64,000 bases of DNA, taken from DASRHT01 sp035293765. GTDB taxonomy: Bacteria; Chloroflexota; Ktedonobacteria; Ktedonobacterales; Ktedonobacteraceae. The notes under the pieces are model-generated. The model was not told where the DNA came from and did not search any database. It saw only the letters and a program-made list of their open reading frames with translations. Within the stretch, counting starts at the first letter, position 1; every line of letters starts with the position of its first letter. Both the position numbers and the translations under genes were made by a program. The stretch covers positions 1-64,000 of the forward strand of contig DATGMF010000029.1 in NCBI GenBank assembly GCA_035293765.1. Reading direction: 5' to 3'. Shown here piece by piece: positions 7,854 through 16,122 of the stretch.

Positions 7854-8872
7854 CAGTGGCTCCTGGCAGGCGCGTTCTTCAGGGCCGTCGGCTCGGTCGG
7901 CCATGCTTGCATGCTCTTGATAAACTGCTCGATGGCCTCTGAGCGCAAGGTTTTGAGAGCTTCGCCGTTAAAGGCGCGTTGCCTGCGGATACCGCGTTCG
8001 CGGTGCTCAACCGGGCGCGCCAGATTCAGCACATCATCAGGCGTTGTGCCATAACTCGCATCGTTCAGCCAGCGTCCGAGTCCCCAGATTTGATTAACTG
8101 GCTCCTGGCTGTCTCGCATGGAACTGATGACAAAGCCGCCGGGATGGCGGTCGCTTGCCTGATCGCTGATGGTCGCGGTAACTTGGCCCAGGCCGCGTGA
8201 CCTGCCGGAGCCAAGATGGATCAGCTCATCTTCCATATCTTGAATCACCGCGAACAGCATGCCAAGCTGCCAGATTTCGAAGTTGCGCAGGTGGATATTG
8301 GTCTCGAAGATCACTCCGGTGCTGACGACCTCTAATTCGAACTTCGCGCCGTGGCTGGCCCCTCCCGTCAGGCGGTCTATACCCACCCCATCCCTCTGCT
8401 CTTTGATCTCGGTTGAGGCAAGGTAAGCGTCGCTGATTGCTATGCGTCCAATGAAGCCCGTTGAGCCGAAGAGGCGGCAGGTCGGGCAGGAGTCAGCGTA
8501 TACCAGGTCGGTGCGATTTTCCAGTAATTTGCGGTCCCTATCGTTTTTCGCCATCTGGTTAAACCTGCCTCCACAAGAGTCGCGGTAGTCGCGCTTGCGC
8601 TGGTTTATATCGGTCTGTCTCTCTTCGTTGCCCTCAAAGGGGTAACAAACAACGTGCGATTTCAGGCTACAAACGATCTTTTCAATGTGGCTGCGAAAAA
8701 CGCCCTTGAGAGAACTTCCGGGAATAAAGGCTTCCTGCTTGCCATTGCGGAAGGTCAAGACAGGCGTCATATCGGGGCCGCTGATGCTGGCATGGCCCGA
8801 TTTAATCAAAAGCGGCCCGGTGGTTGTAATGCGTAACGTGCAGAACGCCTCGTTTACCATTTTCTTTAACAT
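7853..8872 (-). CDS. csm3: Csm3-like Cas7 RAMP subunit with candidate catalytic Asp
   Basis: 339 residues. Cas7/Csm3 hallmarks: FIPGSSLKGVFR (about 49-60), CPTCRLFGS (about 129-137), RDGVGIDRLTGGA (about 160-172) and the glycine-rich LGSGRSRGLGQV (about 222-233). Csm3 subunits bind the guide backbone and cut target RNA every six bases through one Asp in the loop before the PGSS strand; Asp34 (SGPDMTPV) is at or one residue from that position, so the subunit is probably active. The C-terminal 80 residues are an extra extension. The start at 8872 lies 20 nt after the previous stop, with GGGGAGGA upstream. Confidence 0.87.
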   Translation of the reverse strand: MLKKMVNEAFCTLRITTTGPLLIKSGHASISGPDMTPVLTFRNGKQEAFIPGSSLKGVFRSHIEKIVCSLKSHVVCYPFEGNEERQTDINQRKRDYRDSCGGRFNQMAKNDRDRKLLENRTDLVYADSCPTCRLFGSTGFIGRIAISDAYLASTEIKEQRDGVGIDRLTGGASHGAKFELEVVSTGVIFETNIHLRNFEIWQLGMLFAVIQDMEDELIHLGSGRSRGLGQVTATISDQASDRHPGGFVISSMRDSQEPVNQIWGLGRWLNDASYGTTPDDVLNLARPVEHRERGIRRQRAFNGEALKTLRSEAIEQFIKSMQAWPTEPTALKNAPARSH

Positions 8873-8892
8873 TTGCTGCCATTCCTCCCCAA

Positions 8893-9765
8893 CTAAGCAA
8901 AAATCTTATCTATGTGCTTGGCAAGAAAATCTGTACCATCGATTTCAGAGGAAAATCGCCTGTGGACAAGATAATCGCGCAAGCGTTGTCTGCGTGTGCC
9001 CTCATCGAGGTCATCTCCATCTAGTTCGAGCGCAGAGACTGTGAGCCCTTCAAGGAGACAGACGCCCAGCCCGCGTGACCGCTTCCCGCCGACAACACCG
9101 AAGCCATGCACAAATTCGCTTAGTCCGACGCAGATCAGTTGCAGATCCTTTTGCGAGGCATTCTCCAGCACGATCTCTAAATCGAAGGTGGCGCTGGCCG
9201 GGACGACCTCGAAGTCATATTTGAGGCGATCTTTCGCTTTCTCACTATCGCGGTCGATAGCGACGCCGTCGCGGACCTGGATGATGCCGTTCCATACGTC
9301 TTTGGGCATGTAGAGGTCATTGACATTGAGATGTGCTGCGGCAAAGGGTGAGCCGAACAAGTGGCAGGTATCGCACAAGCCATCTATTTCTTCTTGCAGG
9401 ATCGCTTTTCCTCTGTCAGGGGCGGCGCGACGCCTGGCGGCGAACTCCTCTTGTCGTAGTGTGGAGCAAATCCACTCTTTATCTCGCCGCCGTGTTTCGA
9501 GTTCTTCTTTGTCAAGTTCAATCAGAGCGCAGGTCTTTAAGCCCGGCAATCCTGACGCAATCTTCTCCACCGTGCTGCGTAACGCGCCTTTAAAACTTGA
9601 ACCGGGGATAAAGGGCTTGTGCTCTGGCGTGAGCACAATCGGGCTATTACTGCTGCTGAGCGTGACCCGGCCTCCACCAATGTGCAGCGCCGTTTGCATC
9701 ACGATCTGGCCCTTAAAGACGTACCGGTTCTGTAGTTCATAGCGTTTTGACTCGCTGACTGCCAT
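8893..9765 (-). CDS. csm3: Csm3-like Cas7 RAMP subunit lacking the catalytic Asp
   Basis: 290 residues. RAMP motifs: HIGGG (about 28-32), FIPGSSFKGALR (about 52-63), CDTCHLFGSP (about 130-139), VRDGVAIDRDSEKAKD and GGKRSRGLGV (about 225-234). At the place where active Csm3 has Asp (D-x-P-V) this protein has Asn40 (SNSPI), so it likely binds guide and target but does not cut. AGGAGG precedes the ATG by 7-8 nt, and the upstream stop lies within that ribosome binding site. It sits between the small helical subunit gene and the second csm3-like gene in the III-D operon. Confidence 0.87.
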   Translation of the reverse strand: MAVSESKRYELQNRYVFKGQIVMQTALHIGGGRVTLSSSNSPIVLTPEHKPFIPGSSFKGALRSTVEKIASGLPGLKTCALIELDKEELETRRRDKEWICSTLRQEEFAARRRAAPDRGKAILQEEIDGLCDTCHLFGSPFAAAHLNVNDLYMPKDVWNGIIQVRDGVAIDRDSEKAKDRLKYDFEVVPASATFDLEIVLENASQKDLQLICVGLSEFVHGFGVVGGKRSRGLGVCLLEGLTVSALELDGDDLDEGTRRQRLRDYLVHRRFSSEIDGTDFLAKHIDKIFA

Positions 9766-9771
9766 ACTATC

Positions 9772-10254
9772 TTACCTCCTGCCCTGTTTCTGATATCTAT
9801 TCTGCTTACGTTTATCGTCTGCCTCTGCCTCTGCCTGCAATACCCCGTTTTCGGCCATAAGATGCTGGATGTACTCGCGTGCCAGCAATGCCATGACGTC
9901 GTTGGCTTCTTTTCTCATCTCCTGGGCATTCTGTTGCGTCAGTAGTAAAAATTCATCTTTGAGCCTCTTGCGATACATCAGCGACAGCTCTTGTTCGAGC
10001 GCGGTATAAAATGTCTTGATATCTCTTTTTGATGGCGGCCAGTTGCGGTCCCGCTGGTGAACGACAAAGCGGTACAGCTCGTCATAGCTGGACGATTCTG
10101 CGATGCTGAACAGCCCGTTGACCTGGCTGTTCGGCAGTGGAGCACAATCTTGCTCCCGCACGAGCTTTCTGATGAAGGCCACGGCTTCGTTATAAAGCAC
10201 CGTGTCGCTCAAGAGGGCGATTTTTTGTAGCTGTGCTGTCGAGAGCATGCTCAT
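9772..10254 (-). CDS. Small helical type III subunit candidate (Cas11-like)
   Basis: 160 residues, almost entirely predicted helix, with a charged Lys/Arg/Gln-rich tail (KRKQNRYQKQGRR). Size, helicity, charge and position between csx10 and a csm3-like gene match the small-subunit (Cas11/Csm2/Cmr5) slot that lines the target-strand side of type III complexes. No sequence signature confirms it. Its ATG overlaps the stop of the preceding gene (ATGA), and GAGGGAG lies just upstream, so it is translationally coupled. The gene before it is another short helical protein, so one of the two may have a different role. Confidence 0.7.
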   Translation of the reverse strand: MSMLSTAQLQKIALLSDTVLYNEAVAFIRKLVREQDCAPLPNSQVNGLFSIAESSSYDELYRFVVHQRDRNWPPSKRDIKTFYTALEQELSLMYRKRLKDEFLLLTQQNAQEMRKEANDVMALLAREYIQHLMAENGVLQAEAEADDKRKQNRYQKQGRR

Positions 10255-10754
10255 GACTCCCTCTTTTTGTTAGTAGGATTATTCTGGGGGGTACTGACGC
10301 GATATTCGTACTGAATAACCATATGATGAATAATCTGACGTATTAACAACAGATGGATGCGTTTGCGCTCCTGCTGATCTTCATCAGTATTGTTGCCAAT
10401 GTTCAGGTGATGGTAGATAATTTGTAGGGGCTCCTTCAGGCTCTCCTTCAGCTTCCCCTCCAGATAATTTTTCAGGCGCTCGCCGAAGCCTATCCCTGAG
10501 TTCTTCTCCTCAGGAGAGGGTTGTCGCCAATGGGGTTGCCGTGCCGTCTGGCGCTTGATATAGTCAAAAACGTCTGAAGTCTTGAAAGTAGAATCGGCGA
10601 CGTTTTCCAATCCGGTCATTTGAGCGCGATGCCGGTTGCCGAGGACATGAGCAGCATGATCACCCAGGGCCGTGGCAGCTTTATAACAATTCTCGGCCTG
10701 AATGCTAACTTCGCGGATAACCTTCATCTCATTACTTTGTGCTGTATTACTCAT
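10251..10754 (-). CDS. Small helical protein of the III-D operon, unrecognised
   Basis: 167 residues, helical, with a central region (about 85-150) containing a GERLKNYLEGKLKESLKEPL helix followed by a His-rich helix (IRQIIHHMVIQYEYR). I do not recognise a family. The start ATG overlaps the csx10 stop (ATGA), with GGGGAAGG upstream, and its own stop overlaps the next ATG, so all three genes are coupled. It could be the true Cas11 small subunit, or a III-D lineage-specific component partnering the 160-residue protein downstream. Confidence 0.68.
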   Translation of the reverse strand: MSNTAQSNEMKVIREVSIQAENCYKAATALGDHAAHVLGNRHRAQMTGLENVADSTFKTSDVFDYIKRQTARQPHWRQPSPEEKNSGIGFGERLKNYLEGKLKESLKEPLQIIYHHLNIGNNTDEDQQERKRIHLLLIRQIIHHMVIQYEYRVSTPQNNPTNKKRES

Positions 10755-12076
10755 CGCACCTTCCCCTCAAGGTAAAATGGATCGGAGTGAAATGGATCGG
10801 AAACGCAGACGTGCCCGAACCCCTCTGCTCTGCGCTGACCAATGCCCTCGCTCTCGATGTTGAAAAGCGCCTGCTCGACATCTTTCTGAGGAAGCTGAGA
10901 CTCGAAAAGGAAAACGGAGCCGGTCTCAATGGCAAACTCGTTTGTGCGTGGCGTTCCCCAGAGCTCGTTCCATCCGGTAACGCGCCTGACGCTTGCCGAC
11001 TGGTAGAGCAGGCTGAATTGATCGGCGGGCAGTTGCAGCAGTTCACCCAGGACCTTTTCATCGATAGAGCCACGATAACGCAAAAGGTTATCACGCAAGA
11101 TCACAGGTGAATGCAAGGTCAATGCGAAGTAAAAAGGGCTGAGGTTAAGCTTGAAACTTTTTGAGCCTGTAAACTTATCCACTGCTCTACGCAGTTCATG
11201 ATCAAAAGCTCGCAATCGCGTTTGCAAGAGGGAGAAACTGTGCTGCTCATTTTCCATCTGCTCTACATTAATGCTTACCTTCCCCATCCCTCGCGTACGT
11301 CCCGTTCCGATATGGATCAGCTCTGAATCACCAACTTGCTCAACAAATTCTGTAAATGTCTGCACAAGCCCATCCGCCACTTTTACCATGCCCCAGAAGC
11401 GCGTCCCTTCAGCAAAAACGCGCCGATTGTACAGAATACCTTCCTGCACCGTCCCGGTGTCGCGATTGATCCCCGTATGCGTGTGCAGCCGCGTATTCGC
11501 GTCGGCAGTAATCATGTTGCTGCTATCCTCATCGCGCCTGTAGTAGTGGCCGGAATAGTGGTCCATGAGACTGTCGCACCCTGGATACAAACAATTTTTA
11601 TGATCCTGAAATGGTGCGAGCAGCATAGCAGCCGGAACTGTGTTCTGATCATTGGATAGGCGGTTGCCCTTATCGGCCAGGGAGAAGATCGCCCAATTTA
11701 GCAAGCTATCGCGCACGCCGTGGCGGTCTCCTTCCTTCACCTTATCCCTTTCACCCTGGAATATATGGCGGAAACCAGGATTGCGTTTGCAGGTTTGAGC
11801 TGTTTTGGGGATGGGGTAGATCGGCACCCTGTTCTCATTTTGCATCTTTGGATCGTTAAGCGTTGCCGGATGCAGATCGGGATAGTGGACCAGCCCGGCA
11901 GTAAACAGCTTCTCGAAGTTGCCATTGTCAGGATAATGTAAGCGATGGAACGAAGCCAGGCTTCCGGCCAGGCTCGCGCCGGGGATATATTTGGCGGTGT
12001 CGGCTCCCTCGGGGGCATGATCGGCGCGAATCGCCAGGGGAGCTTTCACGATCAGATTGAGGGCAAAGTACTTCAC
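10751..12076 (-). CDS. csx10: Csx10 (Cas5-group RAMP of type III-D)
   Basis: 441 residues starting with GTG at 12076 (GGAGGG 7-9 nt upstream, three bases after the previous stop). Csx10 is the Cas5-group subunit of III-D that holds the 5' handle of the guide next to Cas10. Visible features: two RAMP halves, an early YIPGASLAGSLA motif (about 30-41), the characteristic HTHTGINRDTGTVQEG block (about 199-214), a first glycine-rich loop HIGTGRTRGMGKV (about 258-270), and a second half ending in EGIGQRRAEGFGHV (about 410-423). Both RAMP loops look intact. It follows the first csm3-like gene, the usual III-D order. Confidence 0.87.
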   Translation of the reverse strand: MKYFALNLIVKAPLAIRADHAPEGADTAKYIPGASLAGSLASFHRLHYPDNGNFEKLFTAGLVHYPDLHPATLNDPKMQNENRVPIYPIPKTAQTCKRNPGFRHIFQGERDKVKEGDRHGVRDSLLNWAIFSLADKGNRLSNDQNTVPAAMLLAPFQDHKNCLYPGCDSLMDHYSGHYYRRDEDSSNMITADANTRLHTHTGINRDTGTVQEGILYNRRVFAEGTRFWGMVKVADGLVQTFTEFVEQVGDSELIHIGTGRTRGMGKVSINVEQMENEQHSFSLLQTRLRAFDHELRRAVDKFTGSKSFKLNLSPFYFALTLHSPVILRDNLLRYRGSIDEKVLGELLQLPADQFSLLYQSASVRRVTGWNELWGTPRTNEFAIETGSVFLFESQLPQKDVEQALFNIESEGIGQRRAEGFGHVCVSDPFHSDPFYLEGKVR

Positions 12077-12079
12077 TGG

Positions 12080-12898
12080 CTAACCCTCCGACGATTGATT
12101 ATAGCGATTATATTCATCAAGAACATCAATGTGCTCCAGCCATGCCGACCATGTTTCCTCTCCACACTCCGTCCCGTTGATCTCTACCTTCGTAATTTTG
12201 CACAGGCACTTCCCTTTGCCCGTCGATTTATTGCCGCCCAGCCGTTCGACCAGGCGCAATCCTGCCAGCAGGAGTAAAAAAGAATATGTCGGAGCAATCC
12301 CATTTTGCTCTGCCTGCTCAAAAACTGGACGACCATGAGAAGGGATGGCATGACAGGTCAGCCAGCCCTGAATGATGCCCTTAAAAACCATCTCGCCGGT
12401 ACCAAATTCGCTGGTATATAAAGCTCCTGGCACAGCGGTACGGGTGGGCCGGTTCATACGCACTTGGGTGTATGGCATAACCTGCATGCCTTTATATTTG
12501 CCTTTGCCCTGACTGTCATCTTTATTGGGATTGTCGTACTGAGCGAGGCTATCTTTATCCTGGCGGGCATCATCGAAGAAAAGTTGTCCTGGCGATGTCT
12601 GAGAACCAAATATACGCGTAACCATATCGGGTCTATCGCTGCCTATGGTGAGCAGAGCAGCTTCAGCATCATGTGGGCTGGCTATTTTCTGTTCTTTTGG
12701 TGCGAAGAATTGGGCCAGATGCTCGCAGTGTTCGCGCAGCCCTCCCTTAAATGTAGAACCGGGGACATAGAGATATTGTTCGTTATCGCGTATAACTGTG
12801 CGATCTATCAGAACTTCGCGAATGCCGGTGCCACAGTGCCACAGGCTCTCGAAAGTGAGATCATACGCAATACGGATGCGATCAGCCTTCGCTGCCAT
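12080..12898 (-). CDS. csm3: Csm3-like Cas7 RAMP subunit, probably cleaving
   Basis: 272 residues from the ATG at 12898, with AGGAGG 6 nt upstream; an in-frame ATG at 12922 is less well placed. Motifs: HCGTGIREVLIDRTV (about 21-35), YVPGSTFKGGLREH (about 44-57), TRIFGS (about 95-100) and the glycine-rich loop LGGNKSTGKGKC (about 220-231). Asp32 stands where Csm3 has its RNA-cutting Asp, so this subunit is predicted active. The zinc Cys pair seen in the other subunits is missing. It overlaps the 3' end of cas10 by 17 bases. It is the first Cas7 after cas10, the position of the Csm3 next to Cas10 in III-D loci. Confidence 0.87.
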   Translation of the reverse strand: MAAKADRIRIAYDLTFESLWHCGTGIREVLIDRTVIRDNEQYLYVPGSTFKGGLREHCEHLAQFFAPKEQKIASPHDAEAALLTIGSDRPDMVTRIFGSQTSPGQLFFDDARQDKDSLAQYDNPNKDDSQGKGKYKGMQVMPYTQVRMNRPTRTAVPGALYTSEFGTGEMVFKGIIQGWLTCHAIPSHGRPVFEQAEQNGIAPTYSFLLLLAGLRLVERLGGNKSTGKGKCLCKITKVEINGTECGEETWSAWLEHIDVLDEYNRYNQSSEG

Positions 12899-14621
12899 TG
12901 CTGCCTCCTTCCGTTGCCACAAAGTCGTACAGCTCTACAATATCGAGCAGCGACGTGCGGTATATATTTTCGCCATCCGCGAACCAGGGGAAGGTCACAC
13001 GCGGAAACCAGCTTCCCGGCTCTTCCATGTTATGCTGCCTCGCTCGCTTACCAAGCGTAAAAAGCTCTTTCAGGGCAAAATCCTGCTGAGCTGCACGCCA
13101 GTTACGCAATACCGTCAGACCTTCACTGACGGAGGTGCTCAGATTCATTTTCAGCACGGCCTCGCGCATCTGGTGTAGCTTCGTGCGTCCCAGCGACAGG
13201 CGCTTACCCTGACGGATTCTGGTTAAGAGATTGCGCATCTCTTCGGGGGGATATGGCCGTAAAGTGGCGTAAAATTCGGCCTCGCCCGTTTTCCCATCAA
13301 CTTGCACCCCCTTTTTATGTAAGGATAAATAGACCTGCTGAAAATCGTGGCTGGTGCTGCCCGCGACCACCAGAAAGTTGATGTGGCCGGTACTCTTTTG
13401 CTCCTCTTTGGACGAATGCTTTTTGTTCGCGCCCAGTTTCTTTGCGTATTTCAGGGTAGATTCGGCGAGGTCCTGAAGCAGCCCGAAAGGGTATTTGACC
13501 GGAGCGAGTACAACGCCAACGGAGAGCGTATATCCCGTCACTTTATGGAATTCTTCCGCAATCGTCACGGCCACATCGAGCGCCACAGCGGCAGGCGTCA
13601 CGATCATAATATCGTCGCCTCCGACCATCAAGACGTCGAAGGGGAACATGGGTTTAGAATCTTGGATGACGACCTTGAGATGGGCATCAATCGCGGCGCT
13701 TAATGCCTTGAATATAGCATCATCAATAGTATCGGCCATTTTTTCCTTCTCATCCAGGTTCCGCGCCCCACTCATGATTTTGCCCATACTATTGCCGTCG
13801 GCATAAATCAGGCCAAGATACTCTTTTCCGCCTGGAATGTTGCGAAACTCGTTAAAATCGGAAGGGCGTTCCGTCTCGGGAGGAATTTCATAGGTGCCAG
13901 GAAGCGCATTGACGATTTGTTCCCAGATATACGAACGCTTCTTTATGTCCCGCCCAGCATGTATCCATTCATCGATAATCTTTTCAATAGTTATTTTTTC
14001 TATATTATGCTGGCGACGATAATCGTGCGCATCGATAATGGTCCCGATAGCGCCTCGTACGGCTTCATCTTCTTTCCGTTTAGCGAGGCACGACTCACAG
14101 TATCGTTTCCTCTCGTCAACAGGATCTCGTGTTCCCTTTAGATCCTTATTCTCTGCATATTGTGAGCCACATGAGTCGCAGGGCCGCATAAAAGGATGTG
14201 AGGGCAACGTAAGGATATCTTGAGGTTTTGTTTTTGCCGTGAGCAGGCGCAAGTTTAACAAATCCAGTATGTCTTTAATGTCACCCTTCCAGGGATCAAC
14301 ACCATCTGGAAGTTCTTGAACGGCAAAGGAGATCGTTGCACCTCCTTTTGTCTGGTTGGCATACTCTTTCTGGATCAGCCGTCCAAGTTTTTCTGCTGCT
14401 TCGCGATCCCCTTCGATAAGAAACATGCCGGAGCCACCATTAGCATAAACTTTTTCCGCCTTGAAGCTCTTGATTTGTTCGTTGTCTTCACCTGTCATCG
14501 TTTTCCGATTGAGGTGGTCGAGACGCGAGCTGGCTCCTCGGATGTCTTTCAACCGATCAGTAGCAAAGACATATTGCTTGATATGGTCTGTATCAAGTGC
14601 GATAAGCGTTCGTTTCCCCAC
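12882..14621 (-). CDS. cas10: Cas10 large subunit, HD-less, intact cyclase motif
   Basis: About 579 residues. I prefer the GTG at 14621, ten bases after a GGAGG; the in-frame ATG at 14645 has no ribosome binding site. Numbering from 14621: the first palm domain starts at once (LIALDTDHIKQYVFATDRL, 6-24), so the N-terminal HD DNase of many Cas10 proteins is absent. A CxxC...CxxC zinc site lies at 148-151 and 175-178. The second palm has YADGNSMGKI (273-282) and the cyclase motif GGDD (334-337). Target-bound Cas10 of this kind makes cyclic oligoadenylates from ATP but should not cut DNA. The C-terminal D4-like helical domain follows from about 470. It is the first gene of the operon, which encodes a matching CARF protein. 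Confidence 0.92.
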   Translation of the reverse strand: MGKRTLIALDTDHIKQYVFATDRLKDIRGASSRLDHLNRKTMTGEDNEQIKSFKAEKVYANGGSGMFLIEGDREAAEKLGRLIQKEYANQTKGGATISFAVQELPDGVDPWKGDIKDILDLLNLRLLTAKTKPQDILTLPSHPFMRPCDSCGSQYAENKDLKGTRDPVDERKRYCESCLAKRKEDEAVRGAIGTIIDAHDYRRQHNIEKITIEKIIDEWIHAGRDIKKRSYIWEQIVNALPGTYEIPPETERPSDFNEFRNIPGGKEYLGLIYADGNSMGKIMSGARNLDEKEKMADTIDDAIFKALSAAIDAHLKVVIQDSKPMFPFDVLMVGGDDIMIVTPAAVALDVAVTIAEEFHKVTGYTLSVGVVLAPVKYPFGLLQDLAESTLKYAKKLGANKKHSSKEEQKSTGHINFLVVAGSTSHDFQQVYLSLHKKGVQVDGKTGEAEFYATLRPYPPEEMRNLLTRIRQGKRLSLGRTKLHQMREAVLKMNLSTSVSEGLTVLRNWRAAQQDFALKELFTLGKRARQHNMEEPGSWFPRVTFPWFADGENIYRTSLLDIVELYDFVATEGGSNGSEG

Positions 14622-14645
14622 AAGCAATTCGCCTCCAATATACAT

Positions 14646-14871
14646 TTACTGCGCTAGATGTGTAATACAATGTTAGCAGTATAGCACAGTTGTAAACGGC
14701 TCACATTAGAAAAAACTCTGAAGTTTCTCATAAGTTTTTCTGAAGTTCGCATAAAGCTGAATGACAAATCTCCCCCTCCCCTCGTTTGCTGAAACGCTCC
14801 GTTCCAATCAATCGTGATAAAGAAGAGATATATTTTCGGTCTGTAACGAAATATTTGGGAAGAGGATAGGT
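14646..14871. promoter_or_regulatory. Divergent regulatory region with 22-bp tandem imperfect repeat
   Basis: Lies between cas10 (left) and the response regulator (right). Two near-identical 18-mers start at 14717 (TCTGAAGTTTCTCATAAG) and 14739 (TCTGAAGTTCGCATAAAG), exactly 22 bp apart, about two turns of the helix. On the minus strand a TATACT lies about 40 nt before the cas10 ATG at 14645 as a possible -10 box, without a good -35. This suggests a regulator binding to the same DNA face twice; it is not a CRISPR array. Confidence 0.4.
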
Positions 14872-15264
14872 ATGTCGGACTCGCGACCCTCAGAAGAGTT
14901 GCCCATAGCCAGGACTATTTTAATTGTCGAGGATGACATTGATATTGGGGAGTTTCTTGTTCATGCAGTTGAAGATGAAATTCACTCCCATGCATTGCTG
15001 GCAAGAGATGGGGATGAAGCTCTGAAATTTATTGGCAGCGTGACACCAGCGTTTATGCTGCTGGACTACCAGCTTCCAGCAATGAATGGCCTTGAGCTCT
15101 ATGATCGGCTCCAGAGCAGGGAAGAGCTTAAAACGGTGCCGGTGCTTTTTATTAGCGCCAATCCGCCCGTGAAAGAGCTTGAACGGCGCAACCTCCAGTA
15201 TATCGCCAAACCCTTTGAACTGGATGACTTGCTGAAAATACTAAAAAGCCTGCTGGCAGAATAA
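14872..15264 (+). CDS. Single-domain response regulator (CheY-like)
   Basis: 130 residues forming only a receiver domain. The acidic pair VEDDID is at about 19-24, the phosphoacceptor Asp is in LLDYQLP (about residue 64), the conserved Ser in FISANPP (about 98-104) and the Lys in IAKPFE (about 115-120). There is no output domain, so it works by protein contact in a phosphorelay or is a partner of a nearby kinase such as the one at 16123. GAGGATAGGT precedes the ATG. It is transcribed away from the cas operon and shares its upstream region. Confidence 0.9.
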   Translation: MSDSRPSEELPIARTILIVEDDIDIGEFLVHAVEDEIHSHALLARDGDEALKFIGSVTPAFMLLDYQLPAMNGLELYDRLQSREELKTVPVLFISANPPVKELERRNLQYIAKPFELDDLLKILKSLLAE

Positions 15265-15606
15265 TCTTTGTTCCTATTTGGAGGGGGTCGGCGTGGAGAT
15301 TTTCTCCCACTGGTCGCTCTACTCCCTTTTTTCCTAGTCCTTTTTTCCTCTTTAGGGTAGCATCGCACTATTGCTGTTCGTTGCATATGGTAGAATAGTA
15401 TTTCGGTGGCAACCGAAGGAATTAACAGAGGTGTGATGATTTAGGAGAAGCAGGGAAAATCCGCAGTGGCGTTTCGCCCGTATCATAGATATACATAGGT
15501 ATTTCGTTTATCGCCGAAAAAGATGAGGTTAATATGAGGATAACGGTGGGGACGCTAGAACTGCTATCTAGGCTACCTGGAGGAAGCCAGAAAGCTTTCA
15601 GGATGT
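15265..15606. other. Intergenic region, no gene seen
   Basis: About 340 bases between the response regulator and the convergent arsR-type gene. Short frames here lack ribosome binding sites. No clear terminator hairpin, repeat or RNA was recognised. Confidence 0.4.
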
Positions 15607-15987
15607 TTATTTTTGATAGTGTCGATCCAGCGCTCGTAACAAGTCTAGAAACGCCTGGACCAGCGCGTGATTCGACAGGCGATAGTAGACAGCAGTTCCC
15701 TGTTTGCGGGCAGTCACTAAATGGAGATCGGCCAGTTGGTGCAGGTGCTCCGAGGCGGTGGCGCTGCTCAACCCCAGCTCCTCAGCAATTTCTCCTGACC
15801 GCCGCTCGTTGAGGGCCGATGGATCGGTTTCGTTTGGCTCTGCCAGCAGTTCCAGGATATAGCGGCGACTGGTGTCGCATACGGTAGACAGGAATTGATC
15901 CACAAGGATCTCTACCTCCGGTGACCGATGGGGAATGCGGGCATGAGATTGATTCCCTCTCATAGGCACCATCTTCTTTCGGGACAT
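15607..15987 (-). CDS. ArsR/SmtB-family winged-helix repressor
   Basis: 126 residues with a single winged helix-turn-helix covering about 25-115: CDTSRRYILELLAE (helix 1-2), SGEIAEELGLSSATASEHLHQL (recognition helix region) and the wing VTARKQGTAVYYRLS. ArsR proteins repress divergent or own promoters and release on binding metal or another signal. No CVCxxC metal site is visible, so the signal is unknown. It is divergent from the HTH-kinase gene at 16123, with a perfect 7-bp inverted repeat between them that may be its operator. Confidence 0.85.
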   Translation of the reverse strand: MSRKKMVPMRGNQSHARIPHRSPEVEILVDQFLSTVCDTSRRYILELLAEPNETDPSALNERRSGEIAEELGLSSATASEHLHQLADLHLVTARKQGTAVYYRLSNHALVQAFLDLLRALDRHYQK

Positions 15988-16075
15988 CGCTCAACACGCT
16001 CCCTTCTTTAGAGTTTGGGAGAATTTCAGGCAGGAGAAAGCGAAAGCTCTTCCCTGTTCTATATCTTATAACCGC

Positions 16076-16094
16076 TTATCATGTCTTATGATAA
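16076..16094. promoter_or_regulatory. Palindromic operator candidate between arsR-type gene and HTH-kinase
   Basis: TTATCAT, five bases, ATGATAA: perfect 7-bp arms, 19 bp in all, in the 135-bp divergent region. ArsR repressors typically bind such imperfect 12-2-12 or 7-5-7 palindromes. No other strong inverted repeat is present here. Confidence 0.45.
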
Positions 16095-16122
16095 CATGCT
16101 AGGTTGAAAGAGTGAGGCTCGT

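Noticed and set aside
14717..14756. Possible CRISPR array next to cas10
   Set aside because: Only two short imperfect copies with a 4-nt gap; no spacers of normal length. It is better read as a regulatory direct repeat.
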